Source: Mauremys mutica
Taxonomy: Eukaryota > Chordata > Testudines > Geoemydidae
DNA length: 64,000 nucleotides
Reading direction: 5' to 3'
Assembly: GCF_020497125.1 (NCBI RefSeq)
Contig: NC_059084.1
Location: 6,971,501 to 7,035,500, forward strand
The translations under genes were made by a program, and so were the position numbers. This document shows, in pieces, positions 40,801 through 47,359 of this stretch. The notes beneath the pieces are model-generated. The model was given only the letters and a program-made list of their open reading frames with translations, searched no databases and was not told the DNA's origin. Each line of letters opens with the position of its first letter. Within the stretch, counting starts at the first letter, position 1.

Positions 40801-43800
40801 AACAGAACAGCCTGCTTCCAGGAAAAGTTTCTGCCTGATCCCTATTAGTTAGATGATGGTCTATGAACTGGAGCATGAGGTTTATACCCGTCCTAAAATT
40901 CTTGGTCTTCTTTTAATCCTTATTATCATCACTCTTTACCCATAGAAATATCCAATCCTTTTCTGAATCCTGCTGAGTTCTGGCCTGCAATAATAACTTG
41001 TGGCAATTAGTTCTGCAGGCTAATTGTGTGGAAAAGAACTCCTTTTGCTATCTTTCATTTTAAATTGCCTTGTTCTTCTATTACAAAATTTCAGATAGAA
41101 ATTCCCGACCTACCTTCTCTAAACCATTCGTTATTAAAAACTAGGATAAGATTATTTAGTAAATTGGTTTCCCTTAGTCTAGTGAACACATGGAGGGAAA
41201 TGGCTACAAAACAATGAGGTTTTCACTGGGGCCAGCCTTGCAAAATGATCATAAAAAATTGCAATCACCAGCACAAAAGCTACTTGTTCACCCGTTACAG
41301 GATGCAAAGGAATAAACCTTTTTTTAGCTCTCATATCCAAAATAAACTAACTTGCATGGGAGGAATATTATTTCAAAAGGCTGCTTTTAAGGCCCCATTC
41401 TGACACTCTTACTCATGATGAGTAGCAAAATTACTCCACGAGTAGCTCAAGGAGTAAAGTGCTACTCAACATGAATGAAGAGATCAGAATCTGATCCTTA
41501 GTATTTGAGATATTAATAGTCTCCTTTGAAATCACCTGAACCGATTTTAATCCACTATGATAGGTGTGGAAGATAAGACTGTCTTTATCCAGTGGGTATA
41601 CATTTCAATTCATTTCAGCTGAAACGTCAACTAAAAGAAATAGGATAAGATTTCCTCCTTCACTAAATTCTGCAGTAACTCAGATGCTGACCCTGCAGTC
41701 ACGGGGAAGGGTTAATACTAAGGAATTAACCACCAAAAAAGTATTCCCATCGATTTAATTTGTCTCTTGCTACAAACTAAGGACATTTAAAGTTCCAAGT
41801 GGAATCAATGGGCCAGATTCTGATCTCCATCAGACGGGTGTAAATCTGGAGTAATTCCATTGAAGACAGTGTAGCTAGAGTGGTGTCAAGCCAGTGTGAG
41901 TGAGATCAGCATCCAGCATGGTATATTTAATTCAGCTTTCTAGGGCCTCTCCGGAGAGCCAGGTGCTTGACACCTTTTAAAAGAAACAATTGTCTAATGG
42001 TATAAAATACACAGTATTGCACTGAGCGTGCAACAACAACACCCAGTACAGTAACTGCTGTACTAAACCCACCACTGTCCTCCACCCTCTAACCTGCATC
42101 CTTTGCAGATGCCAGAGAGAAAGCGTTGCAGGAGGCCCGGAAGATTAACAAATGCTTGTTGTACACACCAGCTTGTCATAAACTCCCACTTGGCACTGAG
42201 GACTTGATCCTGCAAGGTGCTGAGCAACTCCTAGGCACTCAGCACCTCCAGACGTAACTCAGCCTCAGCAGGACAGAGCCCCTTGGTTTCCTTGCCTACG
42301 GCACACGGGCTGTTAATTCAGTCCCTCTGAAGTGCTGCCCAAATGCCTGGAGCCTCTCTCTGGAGGACAGGAGGACTAGAAGAATTCCTCTATGAAATGT
42401 GCCCTCCCCTTGCTCCACCCCACCTCCCTCCCCCAGCTCAGCCTGCCGCCTGCTGCTCAGCACTCACATCTATGCCTTCCTTGCCAGGTGGTCCAGGGAG
42501 TCCTCGTGGTCCAGGAGGGCCTCGTGGTCCTGCTCTCTGGGAGGGATGGGGAGAGGGAATGGAAGAAAAAAACCACACACAGTAGGTCACAGATCACAGC
42601 GCGACTGCAGCTCCCCTTCTCTATCCATGACAGGCTCAGAGGAAGCAAGGATCTTTCCAGACTTAATCTGCTAAGAATCTAAGCACATCCTCAGTGCTTC
42701 CGTGAGACCCAACCCATCCCCATTCAGCAGGAGCTATTTATTGAATGGGAAGCTTACAGTGAATCATATCTGCCCTGGCTCCAGGAGTGGCTCTAAAACG
42801 GTTCCCAGTCACTCACAGTGTAGACACAGAGAAAAGGCAAAGCCAAGTTAGAATAATCAGCGTGTGCGGTTGGTATTAAAAGTGACATTCACATTCCGTA
42901 TACAACCAGGCAGCAGAAGAGATGGAACCGTATAGTTAATGTCTGAAGGGGAAAGTCTGAAGTAAGGCACAGCTAAAGGGACTGGTGTGGGGGGGTTTAG
43001 CTCTTAGGGGTGTGGGAGAAGTGGGGATCCTATAAAGGTCTGCTTTGTGGAAAGAGCTCCAGAGGGTACCTGCAATGCAGCTTCAGGGAACAAAGGTTTC
43101 ATTGTGGAGCTAGTTCTGCTCACAGCAGATGAAGGTCAGCTCAGAATTCCTGAGCCAGGCTGCAAAAATTCCTTCATTAAGGCAATGAAAAATCCTCCCC
43201 CCGAGAATTTTCCTGAACGATACACACTGGAAAGTTAACACCACTACAGGGACGTTTGCTACGAATACACGTAGCTTCACCTGAATGAATACAAATTAAA
43301 TGTGCTTGTTCCTAAACATGTCTCAAAAATAGATCAACTGGGCGGGAGGGAGGTGGAGAGGAAGAAAAACCCTGAATGGGATGAAGAGGTGGAGCACAGG
43401 GGATTTCTATTTAGTGGGAAACTTTGTCTTTTATAGTAAAACAAAAATATTTTTTTCCTAAATCACCGTTTCCTTCTCCTTTTCCTGAGGCTTTTCCGAC
43501 ACGGCTATAAACCAAACTATGAGGACAATTCTTTTACACAAAGTTTAAAGTGGCAGTTTCCATATCATAGGACATGAAACAAACCCCTACCAGTAAACAC
43601 TTCTGCTCTCACCACTAGGCAATATGCTCTCTGACACACAAAACTTTCTATTTTAAATGAACAGCAATTATCTGGCCTGCTGCAATATAGTGCACATTTA
43701 ATCCTGCTGCTATGAGACCCTCTGAGCCTTACGTATTTTTTCCAATCAATAGCTGGGATTTTTGGCCATTAGAAGTAAAGGCACATTCTTACCTGAGCTG

Positions 43801-43867
43801 AGGATGTGGCTAGTAATTGAAAAAGAAAGAGCAGCCCAAGAGCTGAGAATCCAGCCATGGTCTCCAT
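1842..43867 (-). CDS. COL9A3: Collagen type IX alpha-3 chain, 5' part of gene (22 exons; 3' part off window)
   Basis: This gene encodes one chain of the collagen IX heterotrimer, a FACIT collagen on the surface of cartilage type II fibrils. The 22 visible exons join in phase 0, always at intact codons, and give 383 codons from the inner ATG (386 from the outer). Order: signal peptide, NC4 of three residues (QRA), COL3 of 137 residues, NC3 of 15 residues (PDGGGDLQCPALCPP) with two Cys for interchain disulfides, then 207 residues of COL2. Domain lengths equal those I recall for human alpha-3(IX), and the NC3 cysteine exon is diagnostic. Thirteen exons are 54 nt and the others 24, 36, 42, 45, 57, 69, 72 nt, as in collagen genes. 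All introns are GT-AG. Oddities are an Ala in place of Gly in exon 19 and the two-residue COL3 imperfection in exon 7. Human COL9A3 has 32 exons, so about ten should lie left of position 1. The identification is firm. Confidence 0.96.
1985..2160 (-). mobile_element. MIR-like SINE
   Basis: The MIR core is readable on the reverse strand: CATTTTACAGAATGGCAAAC, TGAGGCAGAGAGCAGTGAAG, TGACTTGCCCCAGGTCAC, then GGCAGAGCCAAGAATAGAAC and CCTGAGTCCCAG. Confidence 0.85.
2356..2510. repeat. Low-complexity (GTGA/GA)n and (TA)n tracts
   Basis: A GTGAGTGAGAGAGAGAG tract near 2,360-2,385 and a (TA)n run at 2,496-2,510, just downstream of the COL9A3 exon 21 donor. Confidence 0.75.
2529..2582 (-). CDS. COL9A3: COL9A3 exon 21 (COL2)
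   Basis: A 54-nt exon encodes GSPGEMGEAGPSGEPGIP. Donor GTAGGT, acceptor TACAG. A (TA)n tract starts 18 bp into the following intron. Confidence 0.92.
3727..3771 (-). CDS. COL9A3: COL9A3 exon 20 (COL2)
   Basis: A 45-nt exon encodes GLPGRPGHKGPKGEL, the same length as the human exon. Acceptor TTCAG, donor GTAAGT. Confidence 0.92.
4008..4031. repeat. (AAT)n(AGT)n microsatellite
   Basis: About five AAT units are followed by three AGT units, directly beside the 3' side of a MIR-like copy. Confidence 0.8.
4030..4225 (-). mobile_element. MIR-like SINE, diverged
   Basis: It has TATATCCCCATTTACTGATG, AAGAAATTGGAGATCAGAGA and CTGGTCTCCTGACTTCAAAG, a degraded MIR core in the same orientation as the others. 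Confidence 0.55.
4896..4949 (-). CDS. COL9A3: COL9A3 exon 19 (COL2, with Gly-to-Ala break)
   Basis: A 54-nt exon encodes GDAARFGPPGEKGPNGLP. The second triplet starts with Ala (GCC) where every other COL2 triplet seen, and the human exon, has Gly. This is residue 318 counted from the inner ATG. Splice sites are normal (TACAG / GTGAGT) and the rest of the exon is well conserved, so it is not a pseudo-exon. Confidence 0.92.
6191..6244 (-). CDS. COL9A3: COL9A3 exon 18 (COL2)
   Basis: A 54-nt exon encodes GMPGKDGRDGTPGLDGEK. The donor GTTTGTAAAA is the weakest in the gene. Acceptor TTCAG. Confidence 0.92.
6380..6630. mobile_element. 251-bp MITE with TTA target duplication (PIF/Harbinger-like)
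   Basis: The terminal inverted repeats GGCTATGTCTACACT and (reverse complement of the right end) GGCTATTTCTACACT match at 14 of 15 positions. TTA lies directly outside both ends (6,377-6,379 and 6,631-6,633), as for PIF/Harbinger elements. An internal palindrome lies at about 6,433-6,471 (arms GTCGATTTAGCGGGTCT). It sits in COL9A3 intron 17. Confidence 0.8.
7359..7412 (-). CDS. COL9A3: COL9A3 exon 17 (COL2)
   Basis: A 54-nt exon encodes GRPGPKGSPGTGGPIGEP. Acceptor TCTAG, donor GTAAGT. Confidence 0.93.
7821..8062. mobile_element. Related MITE inserted in an older repeat
   Basis: The right end (reverse complement GGCCACGTCTACACTA) resembles the TIR of the 6.4-kb element; the left end (GGACTAGTCTAGCTATTC) is diverged. 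The centre has a long palindrome (GGGGATCGATTTAT...ATAAATCGATCCCC). It interrupts the CCTAAGTCACTTTTGAAAAT repeat on its two sides. Confidence 0.65.
8585..8715 (-). mobile_element. MIR-like SINE
   Basis: CCCATTTTACAAATTGGGAA, ACTGAGGCACAGAGCGATTA and AGTAACTTGCCCAAG form a clear MIR core. Confidence 0.8.
9086..9139 (-). CDS. COL9A3: COL9A3 exon 16 (COL2)
   Basis: A 54-nt exon encodes GDRGDRGPQGFRGPKGDT. Donor GTAAGT. The longer open frame on this strand around it (9,005-9,418) is chance read-through into both introns. Confidence 0.94.
10201..10246. repeat. (GT)n microsatellite followed by a G run
   Basis: Imperfect GTGTGTATGTATGTGTGTGT followed by about ten G. Confidence 0.85.
10531..10584 (-). 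CDS. COL9A3: COL9A3 exon 15 (COL2)
   Basis: A 54-nt exon encodes GPIGFRGPPGIPGPPGKA, almost identical to the mammalian exon. Donor GTATGT. Confidence 0.94.
11558..11611 (-). CDS. COL9A3: COL9A3 exon 14 (COL2)
   Basis: A 54-nt exon encodes GPRGLRGLIGPEGPVGDR. Acceptor CCTAG, donor GTAAGT. Confidence 0.94.
11865..12215 (+). mobile_element. LTR-like fragment
   Basis: It begins TGTAACGGGGTGG, like the solo LTR at 13.68 kb, and carries TATTTATAGCAG and an AATAAA (12,193-12,198). No 3' terminal match or target duplication was found, so the end is unclear and it may extend further right. Confidence 0.5.
12721..12774 (-). CDS. COL9A3: COL9A3 exon 13 (COL2)
   Basis: A 54-nt exon encodes GDAGPPGPPGIPGSVGLQ, ending in the conserved PGSVGLQ. 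Acceptor CCCAG, donor GTAAAA. Confidence 0.94.
13312..13365 (-). CDS. COL9A3: COL9A3 exon 12 (COL2)
   Basis: A 54-nt exon encodes GHTGHKGEPGETGKDGEK. Acceptor TTTAG, donor GTAAAA. Confidence 0.93.
13682..14139 (+). mobile_element. Solo LTR of a retrotransposon
   Basis: A 458-bp unit starts TGTAACAGGG and ends CATGTTACA, with a direct GTTCC duplication on both sides (13,677-13,681 and 14,140-14,144). AATAAA at 14,026-14,031 would be the LTR poly(A) signal. No internal coding region or second LTR is nearby, so it is a recombined solo LTR. Gypsy or endogenous retrovirus cannot be told apart by this alone. Confidence 0.75.
14160..14300. repeat. Tandem-like repeat of CACTTTTGAAAATGGG units
   Basis: The units (GTCACTTTTGAAAATGGGAT, then AAGTGCTTTTGAAAATG) occur twice in a row with slight changes. 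The same motif lies on the right side of the split repeat at 8.06-8.14 kb. Confidence 0.6.
14889..15050. repeat. Copy of a diffuse old repeat (CCCATTGA/TCAATGGG family)
   Basis: It reads CAATCCTGCAAGGAGCTG, CACTTAAGCACGTGCTTAAC, GCAGTCAATGGGGGTG, GGATCAAGCC. Comparable stretches lie near 3.54-3.66, 5.22-5.30, 22.98-23.05, 28.74-28.81, 29.59-29.73, 31.99-32.07, 41.80-41.91 and 53.77-53.87 kb. Confidence 0.55.
15311..15367 (-). CDS. COL9A3: COL9A3 exon 11 (NC3 cysteines, start of COL2)
   Basis: A 57-nt exon encodes CPALCPPGPPGPPGMPGFK. The two NC3 cysteines, spaced C-x3-C, hold the three chains together in collagen IX. COL2 begins at the first GPP. This exon is the best diagnostic of the alpha-3 chain. 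Acceptor TGCAG, donor GTAAG. Confidence 0.96.
15505..16055. repeat. Inverted arms of one repeat flanking a MITE-like core
   Basis: A left arm (about 15,535-15,662, containing TTATTGGACCAACTTCTGTT) and a right arm (about 15,945-16,052, containing AACAGAAGTTGGTCCCATAA) are reverse complements over roughly 100 bp. Between them at 15,707-15,955 lies a MITE-like unit with GTCTACACTT at one end and AGTGTAGAC at the other. It lies in COL9A3 intron 10. Confidence 0.7.
16060..16268 (-). mobile_element. MIR-like SINE, long copy
   Basis: It is the best MIR copy in the window. It includes CCCATTTTACAGATGGGGCA, TGACTTGCCCTAGGTCACCC, GGCAGAGCTGGGAATAGAAC and the head region (GTGCTCTATCCACTAGAAGA). Confidence 0.88.
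16593..16870 (-). mobile_element. CR1 LINE fragment
   Basis: A diverged stretch resembling the reverse complement of CR1 tails (GGACTGGATTGGACCCCCTG, AATCCAGCCCCCTGCTATCA). The inner boundary is uncertain. Confidence 0.5.
18104..18145 (-). CDS. COL9A3: COL9A3 exon 10 (end of COL3, start of NC3)
   Basis: A 42-nt exon encodes GLPGVLPDGGGDLQ. The triplet pattern stops after GVL and NC3 begins at PDGGG. It matches the corresponding human exon in length and layout. Donor GTAGGT. Confidence 0.93.
18250..18542 (-). mobile_element. MIR-like SINE, split or elongated copy
   Basis: The core (TTTTACAGAGAGGTAAATCT, GGCTTGCCCGAGTCACAC) and the head (GGTGGCAGAGTTAGCAGCAG, TGCTCTAACCACTAGACCAT) are both present but separated by extra sequence. 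Confidence 0.65.
19387..19805. mobile_element. 419-bp hAT-like MITE with perfect 8-bp target duplication
   Basis: The ends CAGCGTTGCTCAAAC and GTTTGAGAACCGCTA are inverted repeats with a few mismatches. The flanks CTCTAATG (19,379-19,386 and 19,806-19,813) are identical, the mark of hAT transposition. The inside is very GC-rich and holds a perfect hairpin (arms CCTCCCTCCCAGCGCCTCCT and complement) plus repeated GGGAGGGAGGGG units. No transposase is encoded. Confidence 0.85.
19988..20041 (-). CDS. COL9A3: COL9A3 exon 9 (COL3)
   Basis: A 54-nt exon encodes GPSGLPGFPGQPGPPGLP. Donor GTAAGT, acceptor TTTAG. It lies 182 bp from a hAT-like MITE. Confidence 0.93.
20907..20960 (-). CDS. COL9A3: COL9A3 exon 8 (COL3)
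   Basis: A 54-nt exon encodes GPPGPSGLPGGNGLQGPP. Donor GTGAGT, acceptor TACAG. Confidence 0.93.
21415..21533. mobile_element. Short MITE
   Basis: GGCCTGGTCTACTCTTACAA at the left and AGTGTAGACCAGCCCTGGG at the right form inverted ends. It shares the internal TTTTTCACACCCCTGAGCAA with the unit at 15.7-15.95 kb. It lies 20 bp from COL9A3 exon 7. Confidence 0.65.
21554..21577 (-). CDS. COL9A3: COL9A3 exon 7 (COL3 imperfection)
   Basis: A 24-nt exon encodes GKGLPGPP, the shortest exon here. Its length is not a multiple of 9, so it puts a two-residue GK step into the Gly-X-Y register (GPA-GK-GLP-GPP). The same imperfection is in human alpha-3(IX). Donor GTAAGT. Confidence 0.9.
21745..21867. mobile_element. 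123-bp MITE with 8-bp target duplication (copy 1)
   Basis: The ends GTGACCAGATG and TCTGGTCAC are inverted. CTAGATTT is repeated directly outside (21,737-21,744 and 21,868-21,875), suggesting a hAT-type element. It is nearly identical to the copy at 33.96 kb. Confidence 0.8.
22207..22310 (-). mobile_element. CR1 LINE, 3' end
   Basis: Reverse complement of a CR1 tail: ATCATAGATTCCAAGGCCAC, then GTGATCAGCCAATCTGACCT. It begins with the terminal repeat motif (ATATCATAGATT). Confidence 0.7.
23326..23361 (-). CDS. COL9A3: COL9A3 exon 6 (COL3)
   Basis: A 36-nt exon encodes GALGPAGPPGPA. Acceptor TACAG, donor GTAAGT. Confidence 0.92.
24740..25215. repeat. Possible DNA-transposon remnant with hairpin
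   Basis: A perfect 9-bp inverted repeat AAGCCCGGG / CCCGGGCTT (25,165-25,173 and 25,183-25,191) lies near GTTTACACTGCAG motifs typical of the MITEs here. Outer ends are not defined. Confidence 0.35.
26231..26247. repeat. (AC)n microsatellite
   Basis: Eight and a half AC units in COL9A3 intron 5. Confidence 0.85.
26808..26830. repeat. (GGA)n microsatellite
   Basis: Seven to eight GGA units in COL9A3 intron 5. Confidence 0.85.
31179..31232 (-). CDS. COL9A3: COL9A3 exon 5 (COL3)
   Basis: A 54-nt exon encodes GLTGPDGPPGPNGPPGER. Donor GTAAGT, acceptor CCCAG. It is followed by the longest intron seen in the gene (7.8 kb). Confidence 0.94.
33957..34078. mobile_element. 122-bp MITE (copy 2)
   Basis: It runs from TAGGGTGATCAGATGTCCCG to CTATCTGGTCACCCTA with inverted ends. 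Flanks GCTGTATG and GCTGTGCA match at six of eight positions. The interior (CTTATATAGGCTCCTATTAC, CCCCCACCCCCAT) matches copy 1. Confidence 0.8.
34488..34552 (+). mobile_element. CR1 LINE, short 3' end
   Basis: GGGGTTGGACTAGATGACCT, then CCTGAGGTCC, ending in ATTCTATGATTCTATGA, the classic CR1 tail with its short terminal repeats. Confidence 0.85.
35268..35339 (-). CDS. COL9A3: COL9A3 exon 4 (COL3)
   Basis: A 72-nt exon encodes eight unbroken triplets, starting GPKGAPGKPGK and ending GLPGVD. Donor GTGAGT, acceptor TTTAG. Confidence 0.94.
36488..36523 (-). CDS. COL9A3: COL9A3 exon 3 (COL3)
   Basis: A 36-nt exon encodes GEPGPPGLPGPP. The donor is GTAAGT. In human COL9A3, skipping of exon 3 is linked to multiple epiphyseal dysplasia (established knowledge). 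Confidence 0.93.
36831..37010 (+). mobile_element. CR1 LINE, 3' end, inside an older repeat
   Basis: It carries GACAGGATACTGGGCTAGAT and GGACCTTTGGTCTGACTCAG with a TTATGTTC tail. It is flanked on both sides by TTAAAGATTA (36,821-36,830 and 37,011-37,020), and the surrounding TAATCTTTAATT sequence belongs to an older repeat that was split. Confidence 0.75.
37200..37476 (+). mobile_element. CR1 LINE, 3' part
   Basis: It reads AAGCAATGGGCTTAAATTGC, GGACATTAGGAAAAACTTCC, GTGGAATCTCCATCATTGG and ends CCAGTCCCATGATTCT. This is the usual CR1 3' region just after the reverse-transcriptase frame. Confidence 0.9.
40135..40612 (+). mobile_element. CR1 LINE, 3' part
   Basis: It begins in the degraded end of the ORF2 coding region (the KKLGMFSLEKRRLGG-like stretch) and continues through GGTTAGATATTAGAGAAAAC to a CTAGATGACCTCCTGATGTC tail. 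Confidence 0.88.
40683..41210 (-). mobile_element. CR1 LINE, 3' part, inverted
   Basis: Reverse complement of the same CR1 tail type as at 36.8 kb (ATCATACCGGTCATCCATCG, AGCCCAGTATCC at 40,720-40,735). It sits about 70 bp from the plus-orientation copy at 40.1-40.6 kb. Confidence 0.75.
42468..42536 (-). CDS. COL9A3: COL9A3 exon 2: NC4 end and start of COL3
   Basis: This 69-nt exon encodes RAGPRGPPG...GPPGKEGID. The first Gly-X-Y triplet is GPR, so with the last Gln of exon 1 the NC4 domain is only QRA. Flanks are AG acceptor and GTGAGT donor. Confidence 0.93.
43793..43867 (-). CDS. COL9A3: COL9A3 exon 1: signal peptide
   Basis: The exon encodes METMAGF, then a Leu/Phe-rich core and a small-residue cleavage region ending SSAQ, a typical secretory signal. 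Two in-frame ATGs lie 9 nt apart (first bases 43,867 and 43,858). Both have A at -3 and G at +4. The outer one is taken by scanning order; the inner one gives the MAG start seen in mammals. Donor is CAG|GTAAG. Confidence 0.9.
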
Positions 43868-44180
43868 GCTCTGTCTCTCTTCAGTGAAACTAGCCTCTTT
43901 CTCTTCTCCTGGTTCCAATGGATCTCTCCTTCACCTCCCAGATCTCAGCTCCCGAATGAGCCCCTCCGTCTCCAGATAAACCTGAGTCTCCAGCTGGAGG
44001 GGGCAGAGCTCAGAAGCACAGGCAGGCGAGAGGGGCTGAGCTCAGAGAGAGAGAGAGAGACCAGGTTTCAGGAGGGGGAAGGTGGGGGCAAACGGCAGAG
44101 TGGCACAGTCAGTTATGAAAGGAGGCACACATTCACCGCACAGACAGACAGCTCAAGCCAACTGAAACAGGGAGGGGACC
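43868..44180 (-). promoter_or_regulatory. COL9A3: Probable COL9A3 5'UTR and proximal promoter
   Basis: This stretch lies directly upstream of the COL9A3 start. On the sense strand it is pyrimidine-rich, with a (CT)n tract at 44,044-44,060. I see no TATA box and no CpG island, which fits a tissue-restricted cartilage gene. The transcription start cannot be placed from sequence alone, so the extent is inferred. Confidence 0.4.
44044..44060. repeat. (AG)n microsatellite upstream of COL9A3
   Basis: It reads as (CT)n on the COL9A3 sense strand, about 180 bp before the start codon. Such tracts can be nuclease-sensitive, but a role here is unproven. Confidence 0.8.
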
Positions 44181-45690
44181 TTTCTAACCAAGGAAAGGCT
44201 GGACTTGCCTTAGTGAAATTGTCACTCAGACAGATAACCCTAAGGAGACAAAATTAAAATCCACCATCCCTAGACCCAGATGTTACTTTGGTCTCACCTA
44301 GGCCAGTGAAAAGTAGTTCACAATTCACTACCAAACTTAGAACTAGATGGATGAAAGGTAACAAAAATGAAGACTTAGTTAACGTCTGTGGATTTTTATT
44401 TTTGTGGAATAAATGCAGGTATCCCTATAGAGGCACGAGGTCAGTGCAGAGAATAGGGCTAATATCTTTGCTTCATTAAATGCTTTATGGATTTGTGTTT
44501 CTTGGAGACTCAAAGAGCATCTGGTTGATTTTTGTGTGCGCGCTTTATGTGGCACTGAAGAGACAGCCAGCATAGTGACGAGAAGAGCAAAGAAGAGGAA
44601 TGTAGGAGAAAGCCACAGAAAGCTGAAAAGAATAAAACAAAACTTGCCTTTGAGATATTTTCACTACAGGCGTGTGACACTGAGAGGACGACAACACTCC
44701 AAAAGTAGATTATCTGAGATATGAGCACATTAGCAAGGCTCACAATCCTACAGATGGCTCCGCATTTCCCTTTGCGTGTTAATTCAAGATGATTTCATCC
44801 AAAGAAGGGGACTGTCTGTGAAAATCGGGAAGTGGAGCTGCACTGAGGAAAGAGACTCATTGCGATTGAGGGGTCAGAGATGATCATTATGGTGCAACCG
44901 CACTCTAGCTCTTTTCCCTTTTTGAATGAGAAGTGTGTGTGTTCCCGGTACAGAACAGATGAGCCTGCCCACCTCTCCTTATTCCATCTGCCTACCAGAA
45001 AGTTGGTAGAAAGCACAGAGGAGGGAGCTGGGGACCGAGAGGTGGGGCAGGGGAAATGCAAATCCCTTCAAAAGCCACGACCCGAGCAAATTTCAGAAAG
45101 CGGATTCATGGCTTTTCTTCCCTCTCCCCGCCAAACAACAATGCACTAGTCTCCTAGCGTGACCACTTGTCCCAGAAAAGAGATACAAACATACAGTGGG
45201 TTAATGTGACATGTGTGTCTAGTGGGGATGAGGAGGCAAAAATCTGTGCTTATTACAAATAGAGATGGTCCCCCCCCCAACAAAATATAGCAAAAATGTT
45301 TTGTTTTCATTGTTCCAAGCCATAAACTCCACTCGGGAACCAATACGCAGCAAGGGCTGCCCCCAAGCAGCAAGGTCCTGTGCTCCAAGTGAAATACACT
45401 GATTAGGTGAGCTGCCAAGCTATACACCTGCTTCAGCATTTATTTAGGGTGTGGTTCAATAGCACCTTGCCCTAATCCCAGCTGGAGTTATCACGAGGGC
45501 ACCTGGATGGTCGCCTCTGTGGCACAGCTCCAGGAGCTCTAACCTCTCCCCTTGCTCCATGGTGTTTGTGGGGGCTAGTACTTAAGGTACAACTATGGGC
45601 TGAATGACCATGTGGCAATGGAGGGAACCCATATGGAGTTAATACACCTCCAAGCTATACCAGCAGTGATGCTGAACCACCCCCAGTGGT
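44181..45690. other. Intergenic spacer between OGFR and COL9A3 (left part)
   Basis: No exon, RNA gene or clear repeat is recognised here. A fragment around 45,160 (GTGACCACTTGTCCC) resembles the end of the MITE found at 21.7 and 33.96 kb. The short open frames have no recognisable content. Confidence 0.45.
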
Positions 45691-46420
45691 TTTATTTATT
45701 CCAGTGCTTAACTACCCTGACAGGAAGTTTTCCCTAATGTCCAACCTAAACAGCCCTTGCTGCAACTGAAGCCCATTGTTTCTTGTCCTAGCTTATTTAG
45801 TTAATGAGAACAATGTTTCTCCCTCCTCCTTGCAACAACCTTTTATGTGCTTGAAAACGGTTACGTCCCCCCTCAGTCTTCTCTTCTCCAGACTAAACAA
45901 ACCCAGTTTTTTCAATCTTCCCTCATGAGTCATGTTTTCTAGACCTTTAATCATTTTTGTTGCTCTTGTTTGAACCTTCACCAATTTGTCCACATCTTTC
46001 CTGAAATGTAGCACTCAGAACTAGACACAATACTCCAGCTGAGGTCCAATCAGCATGGGGTAAAGCAGAATTACTTCTTGTCTTGCTTACAAGACTCCTG
46101 CTAATACATCCCAGAATGATGATCGCTGGAGTTTTTTTTGAAGCAGTGTTAAACTGTTCACTCATGTTTAGGCTTGTGATCCACTCTGACCCTCAGATGC
46201 CTTTGTGCAGTACTCCTTCCTAGGCAGTCATTTCCCCATTTTGTTGGTGTTCAGCTGATTGTTCCATCCTAAGTGGAGTACTTTGCATTTGTCCTTATTG
46301 CATTTCATCCTATTTACTTCAGACCATTTCTCCAGTTTGTCCAGATCATTTTGAATTTTAATCCTATCCTCCAAAGGACTTGCAACCCTTCCCATCTTGG
46401 TATCATTCATAAAGCTTTGT
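45690..46420 (-). mobile_element. CR1 LINE with remnants of the reverse-transcriptase frame
   Basis: On the minus strand two disabled pieces of the ORF2 C-terminus are readable: EKWSEVNRMKCNKDKCKVLH (46.23-46.41 kb) and GRLKKLGLFSLEKRRLRGD (45.79-46.01 kb). The CR1 3' UTR follows down to 45,690. Frames are broken, so it is inactive. It lies between the OGFR 3' end and the COL9A3 promoter. Confidence 0.88.
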
Positions 46421-46424
46421 AAGT

Positions 46425-46600
46425 ATACTCTCTAGGCCAATGGTGGGCCATCCAGGTAATCTGCGGTGGGCCGCAAGACAGTTTGTTTACATTGACCATC
46501 CACAAGCACGGCCAACCTGCCCCCAAAGCCTGTGATAGTCTGGAAAATGAAGCCAGGTCTTCCTGAACCAAAAGGCAATCCTGCCTTTCCCTTCCCAATG
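46425..46600. repeat. Unclassified interspersed repeat
   Basis: The stretch around GGCCAATGGTGGGCCATCCA and GTGGGCCGCAAGACAGTTTG looks like the end of a reptile DNA transposon, but no matching second end is seen. The assignment is tentative. Confidence 0.3.
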
Positions 46601-47359
46601 TAGCAGTAAAGATTATTCTGCAGCATCACAGACAGCATCTGCATAAAAATTTTGTATATATTCAATTACACACACTTATTTTGCAAGTTAAATTTATCAT
46701 GCCACAAGTGAGAGCTAAAGAGATAATATCCCTGTCTGCATGGTAATTAGGAAAAAGAAATACTAATTTCAAGCTCCATTAGAGAGAACACTTAAAAAAA
46801 AAAGTATTGTTTGTACTGGACAAGACACCAGTCTAAGAAGTTTTTAAATCCTGTTAGGCTGAAGCATAACAAGACAGCTGAAGGGTGATCCACCCGTGTG
46901 CAGGCCAGGCAAATATCCAAAGACATGGACGTTGGTGGAATCTGGGGCAAACTGGGCCAGTCAGCAGTTCAGATTGAGGGGGTATCACTCCCCAGATAGA
47001 AGACAGGCATAGGTGCCAGGCTTCCTATCCTATAAACAGTTCTGGAGGACTCCTAGTTATGCAGAGTTATGTTAGAGCGGGCTGCTGCTGCACAAGTTGT
47101 ATGCTTGGGAGAGCTGAATGAGAAAGAGAGAGGGGTAAAGTTTGTGTGTGTTTACAAGGAAGGGAACTATGAAAAGGGATGAATTAGGACAGATCTCACT
47201 AGATCAACGAGGCCAGAACCAAGTTTAGAACGCAGTAGATTATCCACAAAGAAGTTGCAGAACCCTCCCCACCAAGATACGTTTTTCAGATGTGCAACAG
47301 CCTGCAAGGTACTCAAAACAGCCTCACAAGTGAGAGCTTGGTAAAGCACTCTTCCTTCT
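46601..47359. other. Intergenic spacer just downstream of OGFR
   Basis: AT-rich sequence between the OGFR poly(A) site and a CR1 insertion. I see no gene or repeat that I can name. Confidence 0.4.

Larger units (their letters stand above)
36524..42467 (-). other. COL9A3: COL9A3 intron 2 (5.9 kb)
   Basis: Repeat-rich intron with CR1 fragments at 36.8-37.0, 37.2-37.5, 40.1-40.6 and 40.7-41.2 kb. Between 37.5 and 40.1 kb I see nothing beyond short low-complexity runs and a copy of the diffuse repeat near 39.65-39.76 kb. Confidence 0.55.

Noticed and set aside
43091..43545. ACAAAG words in COL9A3 intron 1 as a SOX9 enhancer
   Set aside because: Several single six-base matches occur, but no clear inverted pair with SOX9 spacing was seen, so they are not above chance.
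45793..46410. Retroviral or host reverse-transcriptase gene
   Set aside because: The readable pieces match the C-terminus of CR1 ORF2 and are frame-broken; it is a dead LINE fragment.
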